Positions 8,348 through 17,185 of a DNA stretch of 64,000 nucleotides are shown one piece after another. The stretch comes from Aeromonas tecta (GTDB taxonomy: Bacteria > Pseudomonadota > Gammaproteobacteria > Enterobacterales > Aeromonadaceae). A model generated the notes under the pieces. The model did no database searches, was not told where the DNA came from, and worked only from the letters and a program-made list of their open reading frames with translations. The stretch is taken from the NCBI RefSeq assembly GCF_000820185.1, contig NZ_CDCA01000025.1, positions 248,001 through 312,000 of the forward strand, read 5' to 3'. Positions within the stretch are counted from its first letter, which is position 1, and every line of letters starts with the position of its first letter. A program made the position numbers and the translations under genes.

Positions 8348-9694
8348 ATGAGTCATTCCCTTTCCCAGACAGAGTTCCTGGCCCAGGTGGCCGCGCGCAA
8401 CGCCCATCAGCCCGAGTTCATTCAGGCGGTGAGCGAGGTGGTTGCCTCCATTTGGCCCTTTATCGAGCGCCACCCTCGCTATCTGCAACAGGGTCTGCTG
8501 GAGCGGCTGGTAGAGCCGGAACGACTCATTCAATTTCGCGTCAGCTGGGTAGATGACAGGGGCCAGGTGCGGGTCAACCGTGGCTATCGCATCCAGCACA
8601 GCTCCGCCATCGGCCCCTTCAAGGGCGGCATGCGCTTCCACCCCTCGGTGGATCTCTCGGTGCTGAAATTCCTGGCCTTCGAGCAGACCTTCAAGAACGC
8701 CCTCACCACCCTGCCCATGGGCGGCGGCAAGGGCGGCAGTGATTTCGATCCCAAGGGCAAGAGCGAAGGAGAAGTGATGCGCTTCTGTCAGGCGCTGATG
8801 CTGGAGCTCTATCGCCACCTTGGCGCCAACACCGACGTGCCGGCCGGCGACATCGGCGTCGGCGGGCGCGAGGTTAGCTACATGGCGGGCATGATGAAGA
8901 AGCTCACCAACAGCGCCGAGTGCGTCTTCACCGGCAAGGGACTCTCCTTTGGCGGCAGCCTCATTCGCCCGGAAGCCACCGGTTATGGCCTGCTCTACTT
9001 CGTAGAAGCCATGCTGGCCCACCGCGGCCAGTCGCTGGCGGGCATGACGGTGTCCGTATCGGGCTCGGGCAACGTGGCGCAATACGCTATCGAGAAGGCG
9101 ATGGCGCTCGGCGCCCGCGTCATCACCGCCTCCGACTCCGGCGGCACCGTCTATGATCCGGACGGCTTCACCCCCGAGAAGCTGGCTCGCCTGATGGAAC
9201 TCAAGAACGAGCAGCGCCAGCGGGTCGCCGATTATGCCCATGAGCAGGGGCTGGAGTTCTTCACCGGTCGCACTCCCTGGCATCTGCCGACTCAGGTCGC
9301 GCTGCCCTGCGCCACTCAAAACGAGTTGGACGAGTCAGACGCGGCTGCCTTGATTGCCAACGGCGTGCAGCTGGTGGCCGAGGGGGCCAACATGCCGAGC
9401 AGCGCCGCCGCCATCCAGGCGTTCCATCAAGCCCGGGTGCTGTTTGCGCCGGGCAAGGCCGCCAACGCGGGGGGCGTCGCTACCTCGGGTCTGGAGATGA
9501 GCCAGAACGCTCAGCGCTTTAACTGGAGCCGGGAAGAGGTGGATGCACGCCTCAAGGAGATCATGACCAGCATTCACAGCACCTGCGTGCGCTATGGCCA
9601 GGACGGCGAGCATCATGTGAACTACGAGAGCGGCGCCAATATCGCCGGCTTCGTGAAAGTCGCCGATGCCATGCTGGCGCAAGGAGTCTGTTAA
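8348..9694 (+). CDS. gdhA: NADP-specific glutamate dehydrogenase
   Basis: 448 residues, one more than E. coli GdhA (447), with the PMGGGKGGSDFDP motif whose Lys128 is the catalytic lysine, an NAD(P)-binding Rossmann segment around VSGSGNVAQYA, and the EGANMPSSAAA stretch of hexameric NADP enzymes. It aminates 2-oxoglutarate with ammonium and NADPH to glutamate in the cytoplasm. GGAG precedes the ATG at 8348; in-frame codons upstream lack homology. It is a single-gene unit closed by the strong terminator at 9756-9782. Confidence 0.95.
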   Translation: MSHSLSQTEFLAQVAARNAHQPEFIQAVSEVVASIWPFIERHPRYLQQGLLERLVEPERLIQFRVSWVDDRGQVRVNRGYRIQHSSAIGPFKGGMRFHPSVDLSVLKFLAFEQTFKNALTTLPMGGGKGGSDFDPKGKSEGEVMRFCQALMLELYRHLGANTDVPAGDIGVGGREVSYMAGMMKKLTNSAECVFTGKGLSFGGSLIRPEATGYGLLYFVEAMLAHRGQSLAGMTVSVSGSGNVAQYAIEKAMALGARVITASDSGGTVYDPDGFTPEKLARLMELKNEQRQRVADYAHEQGLEFFTGRTPWHLPTQVALPCATQNELDESDAAALIANGVQLVAEGANMPSSAAAIQAFHQARVLFAPGKAANAGGVATSGLEMSQNAQRFNWSREEVDARLKEIMTSIHSTCVRYGQDGEHHVNYESGANIAGFVKVADAMLAQGVC

Positions 9695-9755
9695 TCCTCA
9701 AGGCATAGCGAGGGGCGAGCAACTCGTTCCCGTCAGATAGCACACTTCAGGTAAC

Positions 9756-9782
9756 AAAAGGGCAGCCCAGGGCTGCCCTTTT
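9756..9782 (+). terminator. Intrinsic terminator of gdhA
   Basis: Arms AAAAGGGCAGCC and GGCTGCCCTTTT, loop CAG, 61 bases after the gdhA stop. Confidence 0.85.
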
Positions 9783-9892
9783 CCATCGTGCTTGCAGATG
9801 GCTTGGCACTCTGTGCCTTTCACGCCCCACTTCACACTCCCTTCACCCTGGCATGGGAGTCTGCGTGCTCTTCAACGCGTAGCGAGATCAAT

Positions 9893-10108
9893 ATGATGGT
9901 CAGAATAGGCATGCTCTTGATAGTGATGGGGATCGCCAGCTTTATGGCGTTCAGCCTGATCGGCTCCACTCTCGATCAACAGGGATTCTTGCAAGAGCCC
10001 TTCGCCCTGCTCCCCCTTGGCTATCTGTTGCTGCTGGCGGGGGCGGGACTGGTCCTCTTCGGGTTAGTCAGGGCGAGACGTCGGCCAAGACCCTCACAGC
10101 CTGACTGA
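9893..10108 (+). CDS. Small DUF3955-like membrane protein
   Basis: 71 residues from the first of two adjacent ATG codons (9893, 9896). Two hydrophobic helices (MLLIVMGIASFMAFSLI and a C-terminal LLPLGYLLLLAGAGLVLF) flank a GSTLDQQGFLQEPF loop, the pattern of DUF3955 proteins: a short inner-membrane hairpin with a conserved G-S-x-x-D-x-x-G-x-L-x-E-P-F loop. A basic Arg-rich tail follows. The function is unknown. No strong ribosome-binding site is visible, so the exact start is uncertain. Confidence 0.6.
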   Translation: MMVRIGMLLIVMGIASFMAFSLIGSTLDQQGFLQEPFALLPLGYLLLLAGAGLVLFGLVRARRRPRPSQPD

Positions 10109-10218
10109 GCCAGCGGTCGATATTCCCCAATCAGAGGCCATGGCAGTCAAAGTCTCTGAGATTCATTTCGCCACAGGTATTATTCGCTGCTTTTTTATCT
10201 AAACCAGCATACTCAACC

Positions 10219-10587
10219 TTATAGGTAACGGCTTATCTCGATAAGGTGCTGATCCGGGTCCAGAAAATAGACAGATTCGATGGGTCCGCAGGCACCGCTC
10301 TTGGTCACCGGCCCCTCCACTATCTCAACCCCCTGGTCGCTGAGCTGCAATATCACCTGATCCAGCGGCCAGCGGGTGATGAGGCAAAGATCCCCCGCCC
10401 CCACCTGCGCTCGGTTGCGCGGCTCCTGCCCCAGCAGTTGCAGATTGATCTTCTGGTTGCCAAAGCGCAGCGCCCGCCGCCCTGCCCCGAAGGTGACGGC
10501 CTCCATTTTGAGTACCGAACTGTAAAATGCGGCCGAGCGCTCGATGTCGCTCACCGTCAATACCAGATGGTCGATATGGCTGATCAT
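10219..10587 (-). CDS. VOC (glyoxalase/dioxygenase fold) family protein
   Basis: 122 residues forming one vicinal-oxygen-chelate module: N-terminal ISHIDHLVLTVSDIERS with metal-ligand histidine, AFYSSVL, and a C-terminal IESVYFLDPDQHLIEISRYL strand with the second ligand pair. Many single-domain relatives are uncharacterised; some act on glyoxal-type or aromatic substrates. AGGAGGA lies upstream of the ATG. It is monocistronic with no informative neighbours. Confidence 0.85.
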   Translation of the reverse strand: MISHIDHLVLTVSDIERSAAFYSSVLKMEAVTFGAGRRALRFGNQKINLQLLGQEPRNRAQVGAGDLCLITRWPLDQVILQLSDQGVEIVEGPVTKSGACGPIESVYFLDPDQHLIEISRYL

Positions 10588-10703
10588 GCTTCCTCCTGTT
10601 CACCTCAGCATCTGGCTCCATCATAGCCAGGCTCGGCGAGGGAAACTGCGTCATGGCATGCAAAGCGCCACAACCGAGCACCTATTTTCTACAGGAAATA
10701 TGC

Positions 10704-11171
10704 TCATCGCCGCGGGGCGCAGGCCTGGTCACGCTGAGCCAAAAGCACCACATCCTCGCTGTCCATCGCGGCCAGAATGGCCTGATTGCAAGCACGTTCC
10801 GCCAGGCGAGTAGCATCCTGACTGGCATCACCAATCTCGGCGATCATGGGGCGGTAGCTGTGGGCGGCCGAGCAATACATGGAGCGATACTTGGCTAGCT
10901 GCCAACCGCGGTCATCCTGGCGCGACAGCTCATCGCACAACTTGCCAAACAGCGCGGTCGCCTTGACGGTGCACTGGCTGAAGCGCCGCACATCCTGCTC
11001 ATAGGGACGGCAGACACTCTTGGGCTGAATGTTCCAGAACTGGAGGGCAAAAGGCACCTGCTCCCCCTCATACTCCACCGCCAAGGTTTTAAGCTCGGCC
11101 TCATAGTGATCCGACACCTGTTGCTGCACCAAATTGAGATAGGCCGAAAAAAGATAAGAAACCGGATCCAT
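10704..11171 (-). CDS. Hypothetical six-cysteine protein
   Basis: 155 residues, not recognised. GGAGG sits six bases before the ATG, so the start is well supported. The sequence is mostly helical and polar, with six cysteines spread evenly (VCRPYEQD, SQCTVKA, KLCDEL, MYCSAAH, RACNQA, QACAPRR). Such paired cysteines are common in exported, disulphide-bonded proteins, but the N-terminus (MDPVSYLFSAYLNLVQQQ) is not a convincing signal peptide. A shifted reading starting at GTG 11176 gives a basic, hydrophobic beginning (RWIRFLIFF), so a frameshift that destroyed a signal peptide is possible. Confidence 0.55.
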   Translation of the reverse strand: MDPVSYLFSAYLNLVQQQVSDHYEAELKTLAVEYEGEQVPFALQFWNIQPKSVCRPYEQDVRRFSQCTVKATALFGKLCDELSRQDDRGWQLAKYRSMYCSAAHSYRPMIAEIGDASQDATRLAERACNQAILAAMDSEDVVLLAQRDQACAPRR

Positions 11172-11430
11172 CGCACCCTCCTGGTGTTTGTCTTGCTAAG
11201 CCCTTATCAGGCCAATGCGCAAGGATTGGCCAAGGCCAATAGTAGCCTACTGATTTATTTGTATAAATTTATCGGGGCTATGGACGGGATCACGCGGCCC
11301 AGGCTGAATGAAGGCGTCATTTGGATTAAGATGCGAGTTTGCATAACTTAACCCAGATGAAACCTCGCTTGCCGCATTGAGCCGGATAAGAGGCGGGAAT
11401 CATCTACCCAGTTGGATGAGAGGACGAGCC

Positions 11431-12108
11431 TTGAGCGGTAGTTGGACAGAAGAAGAGTTAAGAGCAGCCGTCGAGGCATACCTAGAGATGCGGGCAAAGG
11501 AGTTGAGCGCGACCCCCTTCGTTAAGAAGCACTATTACGCGAGCCTCGCCAATCGGTTTGGTCGTACTCCGAAGTCGTTTGAATATCGCATGCAGAACAT
11601 CTCTTACATCTGCTCCCTGCTGGGTCGCCCTTGGGTCACGGGGTTAAAACCGGCCAAGAATGTCGGCCCCCATAACGCCCCCATCATCGAACGCCTGCTC
11701 TGCGAACTGAGCGGACAACCTAACAGGGGATTAGCCACATTCGAACACGAGGTCATCCACAGCAAGGCAAAACCACTGCTGACCATGCCCGGCGGTACCC
11801 AAGAACCAAAGCCGCACTACGGCACAACAACTCGCTATAGCCGTGACCCCAGGGTGAAGGCGTGGGTGCTCAAGGTGGCTGACGGCAAGTGCGAATCTTG
11901 TGGCCAACAGGCGCCCTTTATCACCGCCACCGGTGAGTCCTTCTTGGAGGTGCATCACCTGCGCACCTTGGCCGAGAATGGCTCAGATACCGTCGGTAAT
12001 ACGGTGGCACTGTGCCCTAATTGCCACCGCGCCTTGCACTATAGCGCCCATCAATTTGCCTTGAAGGAGGCGCTGTACCAGCGGTTAGCCAGGCTAGTGC
12101 GGGAATAA
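11431..12108 (+). CDS. HNH endonuclease, McrA-like
   Basis: About 225 residues. An N-terminal helical domain beginning SWTEEELRAAVEAYLEM resembles the modules that precede HNH domains in McrA-type (modification-dependent, type IV) restriction enzymes. The C-terminal ~60 residues form a zinc-bound HNH nuclease: CESC and CPNC provide the metal site and LEVHH the catalytic histidine. The TTG at 11431 has AGAGGA six bases upstream, better than the ATG at 11416, which lacks a site. No methyltransferase or partner is adjacent. A terminator follows. Confidence 0.72.
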   Translation: MSGSWTEEELRAAVEAYLEMRAKELSATPFVKKHYYASLANRFGRTPKSFEYRMQNISYICSLLGRPWVTGLKPAKNVGPHNAPIIERLLCELSGQPNRGLATFEHEVIHSKAKPLLTMPGGTQEPKPHYGTTTRYSRDPRVKAWVLKVADGKCESCGQQAPFITATGESFLEVHHLRTLAENGSDTVGNTVALCPNCHRALHYSAHQFALKEALYQRLARLVRE

Positions 12109-12135
12109 TCGGATCCTTGCTGACCTGGTTTTCCT

Positions 12136-12160
12136 AACGGCTCGCCAATGGCGAGCCGTT
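12136..12160. terminator. Bidirectional intrinsic terminator
   Basis: Arms AACGGCTCGCC and GGCGAGCCGTT, loop AAT, followed by TTTT; between the convergent HNH and phosphatase genes. Confidence 0.8.
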
Positions 12161-12171
12161 TTCGTTACGAC

Positions 12172-12759
12172 TTAGCACGCGATCCGCTCGATGTGGCCGC
12201 CGCTGAGCTTGAAGAAGGCATCTTGCGGCAGGTCTTGTGACCAGGTGGTGGCGTAGTCGAGATCGGCGTAGACGCCGCGTAGCATGGCGCCGAGCAGGCC
12301 GTGGGAGACGATGATGGCGCGCTCGGCAATCGCCGGGTCCATCAGCCAGTTCTGGGCCCGACGCTGGATGCTTTGAAAATCCTCTCCGGCCGGGGCCTGC
12401 AGATACCAGTCCGGCTGGCTGATATCCAGCGTCGGATGATCTGCCAGCAGATCCGGTACCCGGCAGCTCTCCCACTCCCCCATACCGAGCTCAACCAGCC
12501 GCTCATCCCAGATGATGCGCTCGCTATCCAACCCCAACTGCTGGCAGACGAATTCTGCCGTCTGGCGAGCCCGGCCAAGCGGGCTGGCATAGATAGTCCA
12601 TTGGGCGGGATCGTGTAACTGTTCACGTAAACGAACGCCCATGGCGATGGCCTGGGCTTCACCCTTGGCGGTCAGATCCGAGTTGCAGCGCCCCTGCAGC
12701 CGCTGCTCGGCGTTGTAGCGGGTCTGGCCGTGGCGCAGTAGATAGAGGGTGCGAGACAT
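12172..12759 (-). CDS. Histidine phosphatase family protein (phosphoglycerate mutase-like)
   Basis: 195 residues with the RHG catalytic motif (LYLLRHGQTRYN, phospho-accepting His near residue 10), a second core arginine in the SPLGRARQTAEF helix and the second catalytic histidine in IIVSHGLLGAML. This is the branch 1 histidine phosphatase fold shared by GpmB, CobC and SixA-like enzymes; the GpmB/CobC length fits, but the substrate cannot be assigned. It is monocistronic, convergent with the HNH gene. Confidence 0.85.
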   Translation of the reverse strand: MSRTLYLLRHGQTRYNAEQRLQGRCNSDLTAKGEAQAIAMGVRLREQLHDPAQWTIYASPLGRARQTAEFVCQQLGLDSERIIWDERLVELGMGEWESCRVPDLLADHPTLDISQPDWYLQAPAGEDFQSIQRRAQNWLMDPAIAERAIIVSHGLLGAMLRGVYADLDYATTWSQDLPQDAFFKLSGGHIERIAC

Positions 12760-13373
12760 AGTTTATCCAACAGGTTCAACGAGATAAGACGAAGAGACAG
12801 GATAACAGATATCCACCCTGAGTGGCGGCGCCATGGATCGTTGCCGTCTTGGCTCTAGCGGAAAATGCTGTGCGTCAGCGGGCCTATACCTATCTGGATG
12901 CCAACGCCCCATATTCATGGAGGACAAGATCACCCTGCTGGATCAAGAGTTTGAAGTGAAAGATGACGTTATCTACGCAAATACCGAGGCGCAGGCCATC
13001 GAGAAGTACAGGTCCAACATCACCTATGTGGTCCAGAAATATCCTCACGCCAATGGCATCTACACTTTCTGTCATTTTCTGCTGGTGATAGCTAAATCCC
13101 TACTTAGCCCGAACAGCGTCGTTAATAATATGCAATGATCACTGATCATAATCCTTAGCAGAAAATGACTAGGCACAGCCGTTATTCGTCCTCTATATCT
13201 CCATCTCCAGCACTCGTTCATTAATTTAGAAAATCAACAATAACTCACAATTAAGAAACAAAAAATAAACGTACTCATAGGAGGACCAGGAATCCATTTA
13301 CTATCTAGAAATAATGAATAAATAGGTGAAAACAGGTCTCAAATGCAGTATAAACGAAGACCTGCGACAATTT
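12760..13373. other. AT-rich gap with gene debris
   Basis: About 610 bases between the phosphatase and the wzz-like gene. The left part holds two overlapping short frames that may be pieces of one broken gene: a GTG-initiated frame near 12822 reading APWIVAVLALAENAV, and the frame at 12917. The right part (13140-13370) is strongly AT-rich and probably carries the promoter for the wzz-like gene. Confidence 0.4.
12917..13138 (+). CDS. Hypothetical short protein, possibly a gene remnant
   Basis: A 73-codon frame starting at ATG 12917 (the frame is open from 12833). I do not recognise it. The first 50 residues (EDKITLLDQEFEVKDDVIY, then EKYRSNITYVVQKY) look like genuine protein, with alternating charge, while the end is hydrophobic and degenerate. 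No ribosome-binding site is visible, and another frame just upstream also reads protein-like, so a frameshifted remnant is as likely as a functional gene. Confidence 0.3.
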   Translation: MEDKITLLDQEFEVKDDVIYANTEAQAIEKYRSNITYVVQKYPHANGIYTFCHFLLVIAKSLLSPNSVVNNMQ

Positions 13374-14495
13374 ATGACCAACTCAGCCATGAATGATAGA
13401 ATAGACAACAAGCTCAGCGATAGACATGAAATAGCACATCGCGATGATGAGATCGATCTTTCCGAACTGATCTCATTATTGTGGAGGAAAAAATTTCGGA
13501 TCTTTCTCGCGATGTTTATCTGTGGTTGCCTGGGATTATTGTATGCCATGACAGCTTCTGAACAGTGGACTGCCAATGCAACTATTTATCAACCTAAGCC
13601 ACGAGACACTCTGGAATTGGATCGCCTCAGGGCCATACTTGATATACAAGGCTTAGTAGGCACAAAAAGTAACGCCGCTATCTATAATGATTTTTTATTG
13701 GAATTTAAATCTTATAATAATATAAGCGACTATTTGCAAACCACGACTCAGATCAAAGACTATGTTAAAAGTAATAACTTGAATAATTTGGAGCAGCAGA
13801 GGTTACTGAGAACTTGGTCAGAGTGGATGAAGGTATCTCTTGAAGATAAAAAAGGAGGATTGCCAGGTATCCATCTTTCTTTCTCCTTTTTTAAAAAAGC
13901 AGATGTCTTACCCATGTTGACTGGCTATATAGATTATATTGTCGGATTACAGAGCAAAGAGTTATTTGAAGTTTTAGAGGATAACAAAAGCAGCCAAATC
14001 GAGAACCTGCGTCTAAAGATAAAACTCAGCACTGAAGATGCCAAGCGTAGCCTGGCAAGAGAGATTGAGGGAATTGAATACAGCATGAGTATCGCCAATG
14101 CTGCAGGAGTGAGCAAGCCGTTAGAAAACTTCAATTATGGTGATCGCTTCCCCATCACGCTAGGAAAAGATGCGTTAGAGAGAAAGCTCACCATACTCAA
14201 GTCGTTAAAAATTGAAGATTATATGCCAGAAGTAATGGAGTTAAAGGTAAAACTCAATAGATTGGAAAACATCAGCTTCAATAATATGAAACTAGTGCCC
14301 TTCTCTTATCTAGATACCCCCAGCTCACCATTGAAGCGTGACCAACCTAAACGCCCATTAATTGTCATCTTAGCGACAATGCTTGGAGGCATGTTAGGCA
14401 TCGCTATGGTGCTGCTCCAACATGCGCTCAGACAGCAAAAGAGAACTCGGATATCAGGTTACGACTACCAGCCTGAATATGCCAAAGCTGGCTAA
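13374..14495 (+). CDS. Wzz/FepE-type polysaccharide chain-length determinant
   Basis: 373 residues from ATG 13374 (a GTG at 13326 is also possible). The topology is that of polysaccharide co-polymerases: a cytoplasmic N-terminus with DDEIDLSELISLLWRKK, a transmembrane helix about 42-60, a large helical periplasmic domain, and a C-terminal helix preceded by the Pro-rich PSSPLKRDQPKRP segment. Such proteins set the modal length of O-antigen or related glycans with Wzy. The gene is clearly more AT-rich than its surroundings and stands alone, with no glycosyltransferase, wzx or wzy nearby, so it was probably acquired or left from a larger cluster. Confidence 0.78.
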   Translation: MTNSAMNDRIDNKLSDRHEIAHRDDEIDLSELISLLWRKKFRIFLAMFICGCLGLLYAMTASEQWTANATIYQPKPRDTLELDRLRAILDIQGLVGTKSNAAIYNDFLLEFKSYNNISDYLQTTTQIKDYVKSNNLNNLEQQRLLRTWSEWMKVSLEDKKGGLPGIHLSFSFFKKADVLPMLTGYIDYIVGLQSKELFEVLEDNKSSQIENLRLKIKLSTEDAKRSLAREIEGIEYSMSIANAAGVSKPLENFNYGDRFPITLGKDALERKLTILKSLKIEDYMPEVMELKVKLNRLENISFNNMKLVPFSYLDTPSSPLKRDQPKRPLIVILATMLGGMLGIAMVLLQHALRQQKRTRISGYDYQPEYAKAG

Positions 14496-14519
14496 CACGA
14501 ATGTTAAAAAAATAAACAA

Positions 14520-14543
14520 AAACGGCGCCCGAAGGCGCCGTTT
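14520..14543. terminator. Intrinsic terminator wzz-like/speA
   Basis: Arms AAACGGCGCC and GGCGCCGTTT, loop CGAA, followed by a T-run on the plus strand; between convergent genes. Confidence 0.88.
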
Positions 14544-14588
14544 TTTATTCCCGTCTTTTTCTACCGACGGGGCGAACAAGCCAGAGAC

Positions 14589-16490
14589 CTATTCGTCTTC
14601 CAGGTAGGCGTAGCCTTGCAGACCCAGCTCCAGCTCGTCGAGCAGGGCCTTGCGGGTTGCGTCGTCCAGCGCCGGGTGGGAGGCGATGCGCTGATAGTTC
14701 TCGCGAATAACCGAAGGATCGATGTTGACGTAACGCAGCAGCTGGTCGACGGTGTCGCCACGCACCACGTTACGGATGTCCATCTTGCCTTCTTCATCGA
14801 GCCACACTTCCGCGCAGTGGGTGTCACCGAACAGGTTGTGCAGATCGCCGAGGATCTCCTGATAGGCACCGACCAGGAAGAAGCCGACGTGGCACACTTC
14901 GTCTTCACCGTACTCCGGCATCGGCAGGGTGCTCTCGACACCCAGACCGTCGACGTAGTGTTCGACCTGACCATCGGAGTCGCAGGTGATGTCCATCAGG
15001 ATGCCACGGCGGGTGAGCGGACGCTCAAGGCCGGTCAGCGGCATCACCGGGAACACCTGGCCGATACCCCAGGCATCGGGCAGCGACTGGAACAGGGAGA
15101 AGTTGGCGAAGCATTTGTCCGCCAATTTCTCGGAGAGCTCGTCGGCCAGGGCGCGGTGGTTGCGGTTGACCGGGTTGAGCAGCTCTTTGAGCGCCAGACA
15201 GGTGTTCTGGTGCAGCATCTCGGCCCAGGCGCGTTGCTCCAGGTTGAGCAAGCCCATGGTGTACTGGGTGTTCACATCGCCAAGGTCAGCCACCGAGTCG
15301 TGATAGATCTCCAGCAGGGAGGGATCGTCACTGCGCAGGTCCAGCCAGCCTTTCCACATGTTCTGCAGAATGGTCGGCGCATCCTCGCCCGGCTCGCTGA
15401 TGTCGTTCATCTCCACCCCTTCGGCACCAATCAGGTTGGTGACCAGCACGGCGTGGTGAGCGGTCAGGGCACGGCCGGACTCGCTGATGATGGTCGGGTG
15501 CGGCAGGTCGAACTCGCGGCACACGTCGCCGATGCCCCACACCACGTTGTTGGCGTACTCGGACAGGCTGTAGTTGGCGGAGCAGTGGCTCTGGGAGCGA
15601 GTGCCCTCATAGTCCACACCCAGACCGCCGCCGACATCGACCACGTCGATGGGCACGCCAAGGCGACGCAGTTCGGCGTAGAAGCGGCCGCACTCACGGA
15701 TGCCACCCTGGATATCGCGGATGTTGGCGATCTGGGAGCCGAGGTGGAAGTGCAGCAGTTGCAGGCAGTCGAGCTTGCCGAGGCTGCGCAGACGCTCGAC
15801 CAGCGCCAAAATCTGGGACGCGGAGAGGCCGAACTTGGACATGGAGCCGCCGCTCGATTCCCACATACCGGAACCGGTAGAGGCGAGCTTGGCACGCACC
15901 CCGATGTTGGGCTTGATGTTGAGACGAACTGACTCGTCCAGCACCATTTCCAGCTCGGAGGGTTTTTCCACCACGATGTAGACCTTGTGGCCCATCAGGT
16001 TGCCCAGGAGGGCGTGGCGGATATATTCGCGGTCCTTGTAGCCGTTGCACACAATCACCGAGCCTTGCTCATGGTGATGGGACAACACGGCCAACAGCTC
16101 CGGTTTGGAGCCGGCTTCCAGCCCAAGCCTTGGCTTGTCGCTGTAGGACTGGCTGATGGTCTCGATGACGCGGCGCTGCTGGTTTACCTTGATCGGGTAA
16201 ACGCACAGATAATCCCCTTCATAGCCTGACTTCTCGATGGCCTGACCGAAGGCGTTGAACAACGCATCGACCCGGCTCTTGAGGATGTCGGGGAAACGCA
16301 GCAATACCGGGGTGGTCAGCCCGGATTGGCGCAGCTGTTCGATGGCATCGGACAGCACGATCTGCGCCTCGGGGCGAGACTTGTCGGGGGCGACGGTCAC
16401 ATGACCGGCGTCATTGATATTGAAAAAACCCGCACCCCAGTAGGGAACGTTGTAGACCTTCAAGGAGTCCTTGCTGGACCAGTTAGTCAT
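14589..16490 (-). CDS. speA: Biosynthetic arginine decarboxylase
   Basis: 633 residues, close to the usual length of biosynthetic SpeA (about 630-660). PLP is bound by Lys101 in VYPIKVNQ; HFHLGSQ and the glycine-rich DVGGGLGVDYEG segment bind the phosphate, and CDSDG near the C-terminus supplies the catalytic cysteine of fold-type III decarboxylases. It converts arginine to agmatine, the first step of agmatine-route putrescine synthesis. No speB follows; the gene is monocistronic. Its long leader (16491-17155) with tandem repeats is unusual. Confidence 0.95.
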   Translation of the reverse strand: MTNWSSKDSLKVYNVPYWGAGFFNINDAGHVTVAPDKSRPEAQIVLSDAIEQLRQSGLTTPVLLRFPDILKSRVDALFNAFGQAIEKSGYEGDYLCVYPIKVNQQRRVIETISQSYSDKPRLGLEAGSKPELLAVLSHHHEQGSVIVCNGYKDREYIRHALLGNLMGHKVYIVVEKPSELEMVLDESVRLNIKPNIGVRAKLASTGSGMWESSGGSMSKFGLSASQILALVERLRSLGKLDCLQLLHFHLGSQIANIRDIQGGIRECGRFYAELRRLGVPIDVVDVGGGLGVDYEGTRSQSHCSANYSLSEYANNVVWGIGDVCREFDLPHPTIISESGRALTAHHAVLVTNLIGAEGVEMNDISEPGEDAPTILQNMWKGWLDLRSDDPSLLEIYHDSVADLGDVNTQYTMGLLNLEQRAWAEMLHQNTCLALKELLNPVNRNHRALADELSEKLADKCFANFSLFQSLPDAWGIGQVFPVMPLTGLERPLTRRGILMDITCDSDGQVEHYVDGLGVESTLPMPEYGEDEVCHVGFFLVGAYQEILGDLHNLFGDTHCAEVWLDEEGKMDIRNVVRGDTVDQLLRYVNIDPSVIRENYQRIASHPALDDATRKALLDELELGLQGYAYLEDE

Positions 16491-17155
16491 GGGCTATGCC
16501 TCGCAAATGAGCGGCCAGAAGGCCGCCTTCGTTACCCTCAATCACATCCAGACCATCGATGACACACAGCGGCAAGCCAAAGCGGCCTGCTGGACCCTGG
16601 CACGTGACGGGGCGTGAATGAACGGCCGCTGGCCGCCTTCCTTACCTTCAGTCACATCCAGACCATCTGTCTGCACATCGCGGCAAGCCGAAGCTGCCTG
16701 GTGGATCTTGGGAAGTAACGAGTCTTGATGTGGGGCTGGTGGCTTTACATCAAGCTCAACGGTATGCGGTGCTGCCAAGCAGCGCCGCGGTACTTTGATG
16801 ACCAGCGGCATCAGCCACGCCGTTGGTTCATCATTCGGCAGCCATCACGACAACAAGGGTGGGATCGAGGAAGAGAGGGAAGACGTCAGCACGCAACCGT
16901 GTTGTTAGACGACAACCGCCACAGCCAACTCAACACCAGTGACCGCCCATGACAAGGGAGATGATGAGCCGTTGGCTCACTCGGTCGGCTGAGTGATGAG
17001 AGTCCGTTGTTCTCCCTGATACCGGAGCCTAACCGGTATTAAAGAAACCATGCCCTAGCAGTGTCTGTCGTTTCTGCGTGCCTCGCCCTATAGGCGTGTG
17101 ATCCTCTCGGTGTCTGGCGGCGTTGCCTGCTCAGGGTTACCTCGGATCGGCGCGG
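16491..17155 (-). promoter_or_regulatory. Long structured 5' leader of speA
   Basis: About 665 bases separate the likely speA promoter from its start codon, with no convincing gene on either strand. On the transcript strand I see a hairpin around 17021-17038 (ATACCGG and CCGGTAT arms) and one around 16975-16998 (CACTC/GAGTG arms). Nearer the gene come two 110-bp tandem repeats. A minus-strand frame at 16542-16811 is open but its codons simply follow the repeats. Such a leader suggests RNA-level control, perhaps by polyamines or arginine; that is inference. Confidence 0.5.
16521..16740. repeat. Two tandem 110-bp repeats upstream of speA
   Basis: Copy A (16521-16630) and copy B (16631-16740) start with GGCCGCCTTC and share ACATCCAGACCATC and GCGGCAAGCC at the same offset; the first ~80 bases of each unit are most alike. 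A third, much decayed copy may begin near 16741. The period is 110, not a multiple of three, so this is not a coding repeat. Confidence 0.7.
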
Positions 17156-17185
17156 AGTGTACACATTTACCGCGGCCACTGACAA
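17156..17185 (-). promoter_or_regulatory. Probable sigma-70 promoter of speA
   Basis: On the minus strand TTGTCA (17180-17185) and TACACT (17156-17161) are separated by 18 bases, followed by the long leader. Confidence 0.5.

Noticed and set aside
14616-15932. A 438-codon frame antisense to speA
   Set aside because: Same reasoning: a shadow of speA with no homology.
16542-16811. An 89-codon minus-strand frame in the speA leader
   Set aside because: Its repeats follow the 110-bp DNA period, which is not a multiple of three, and it has no homology or ribosome-binding site.
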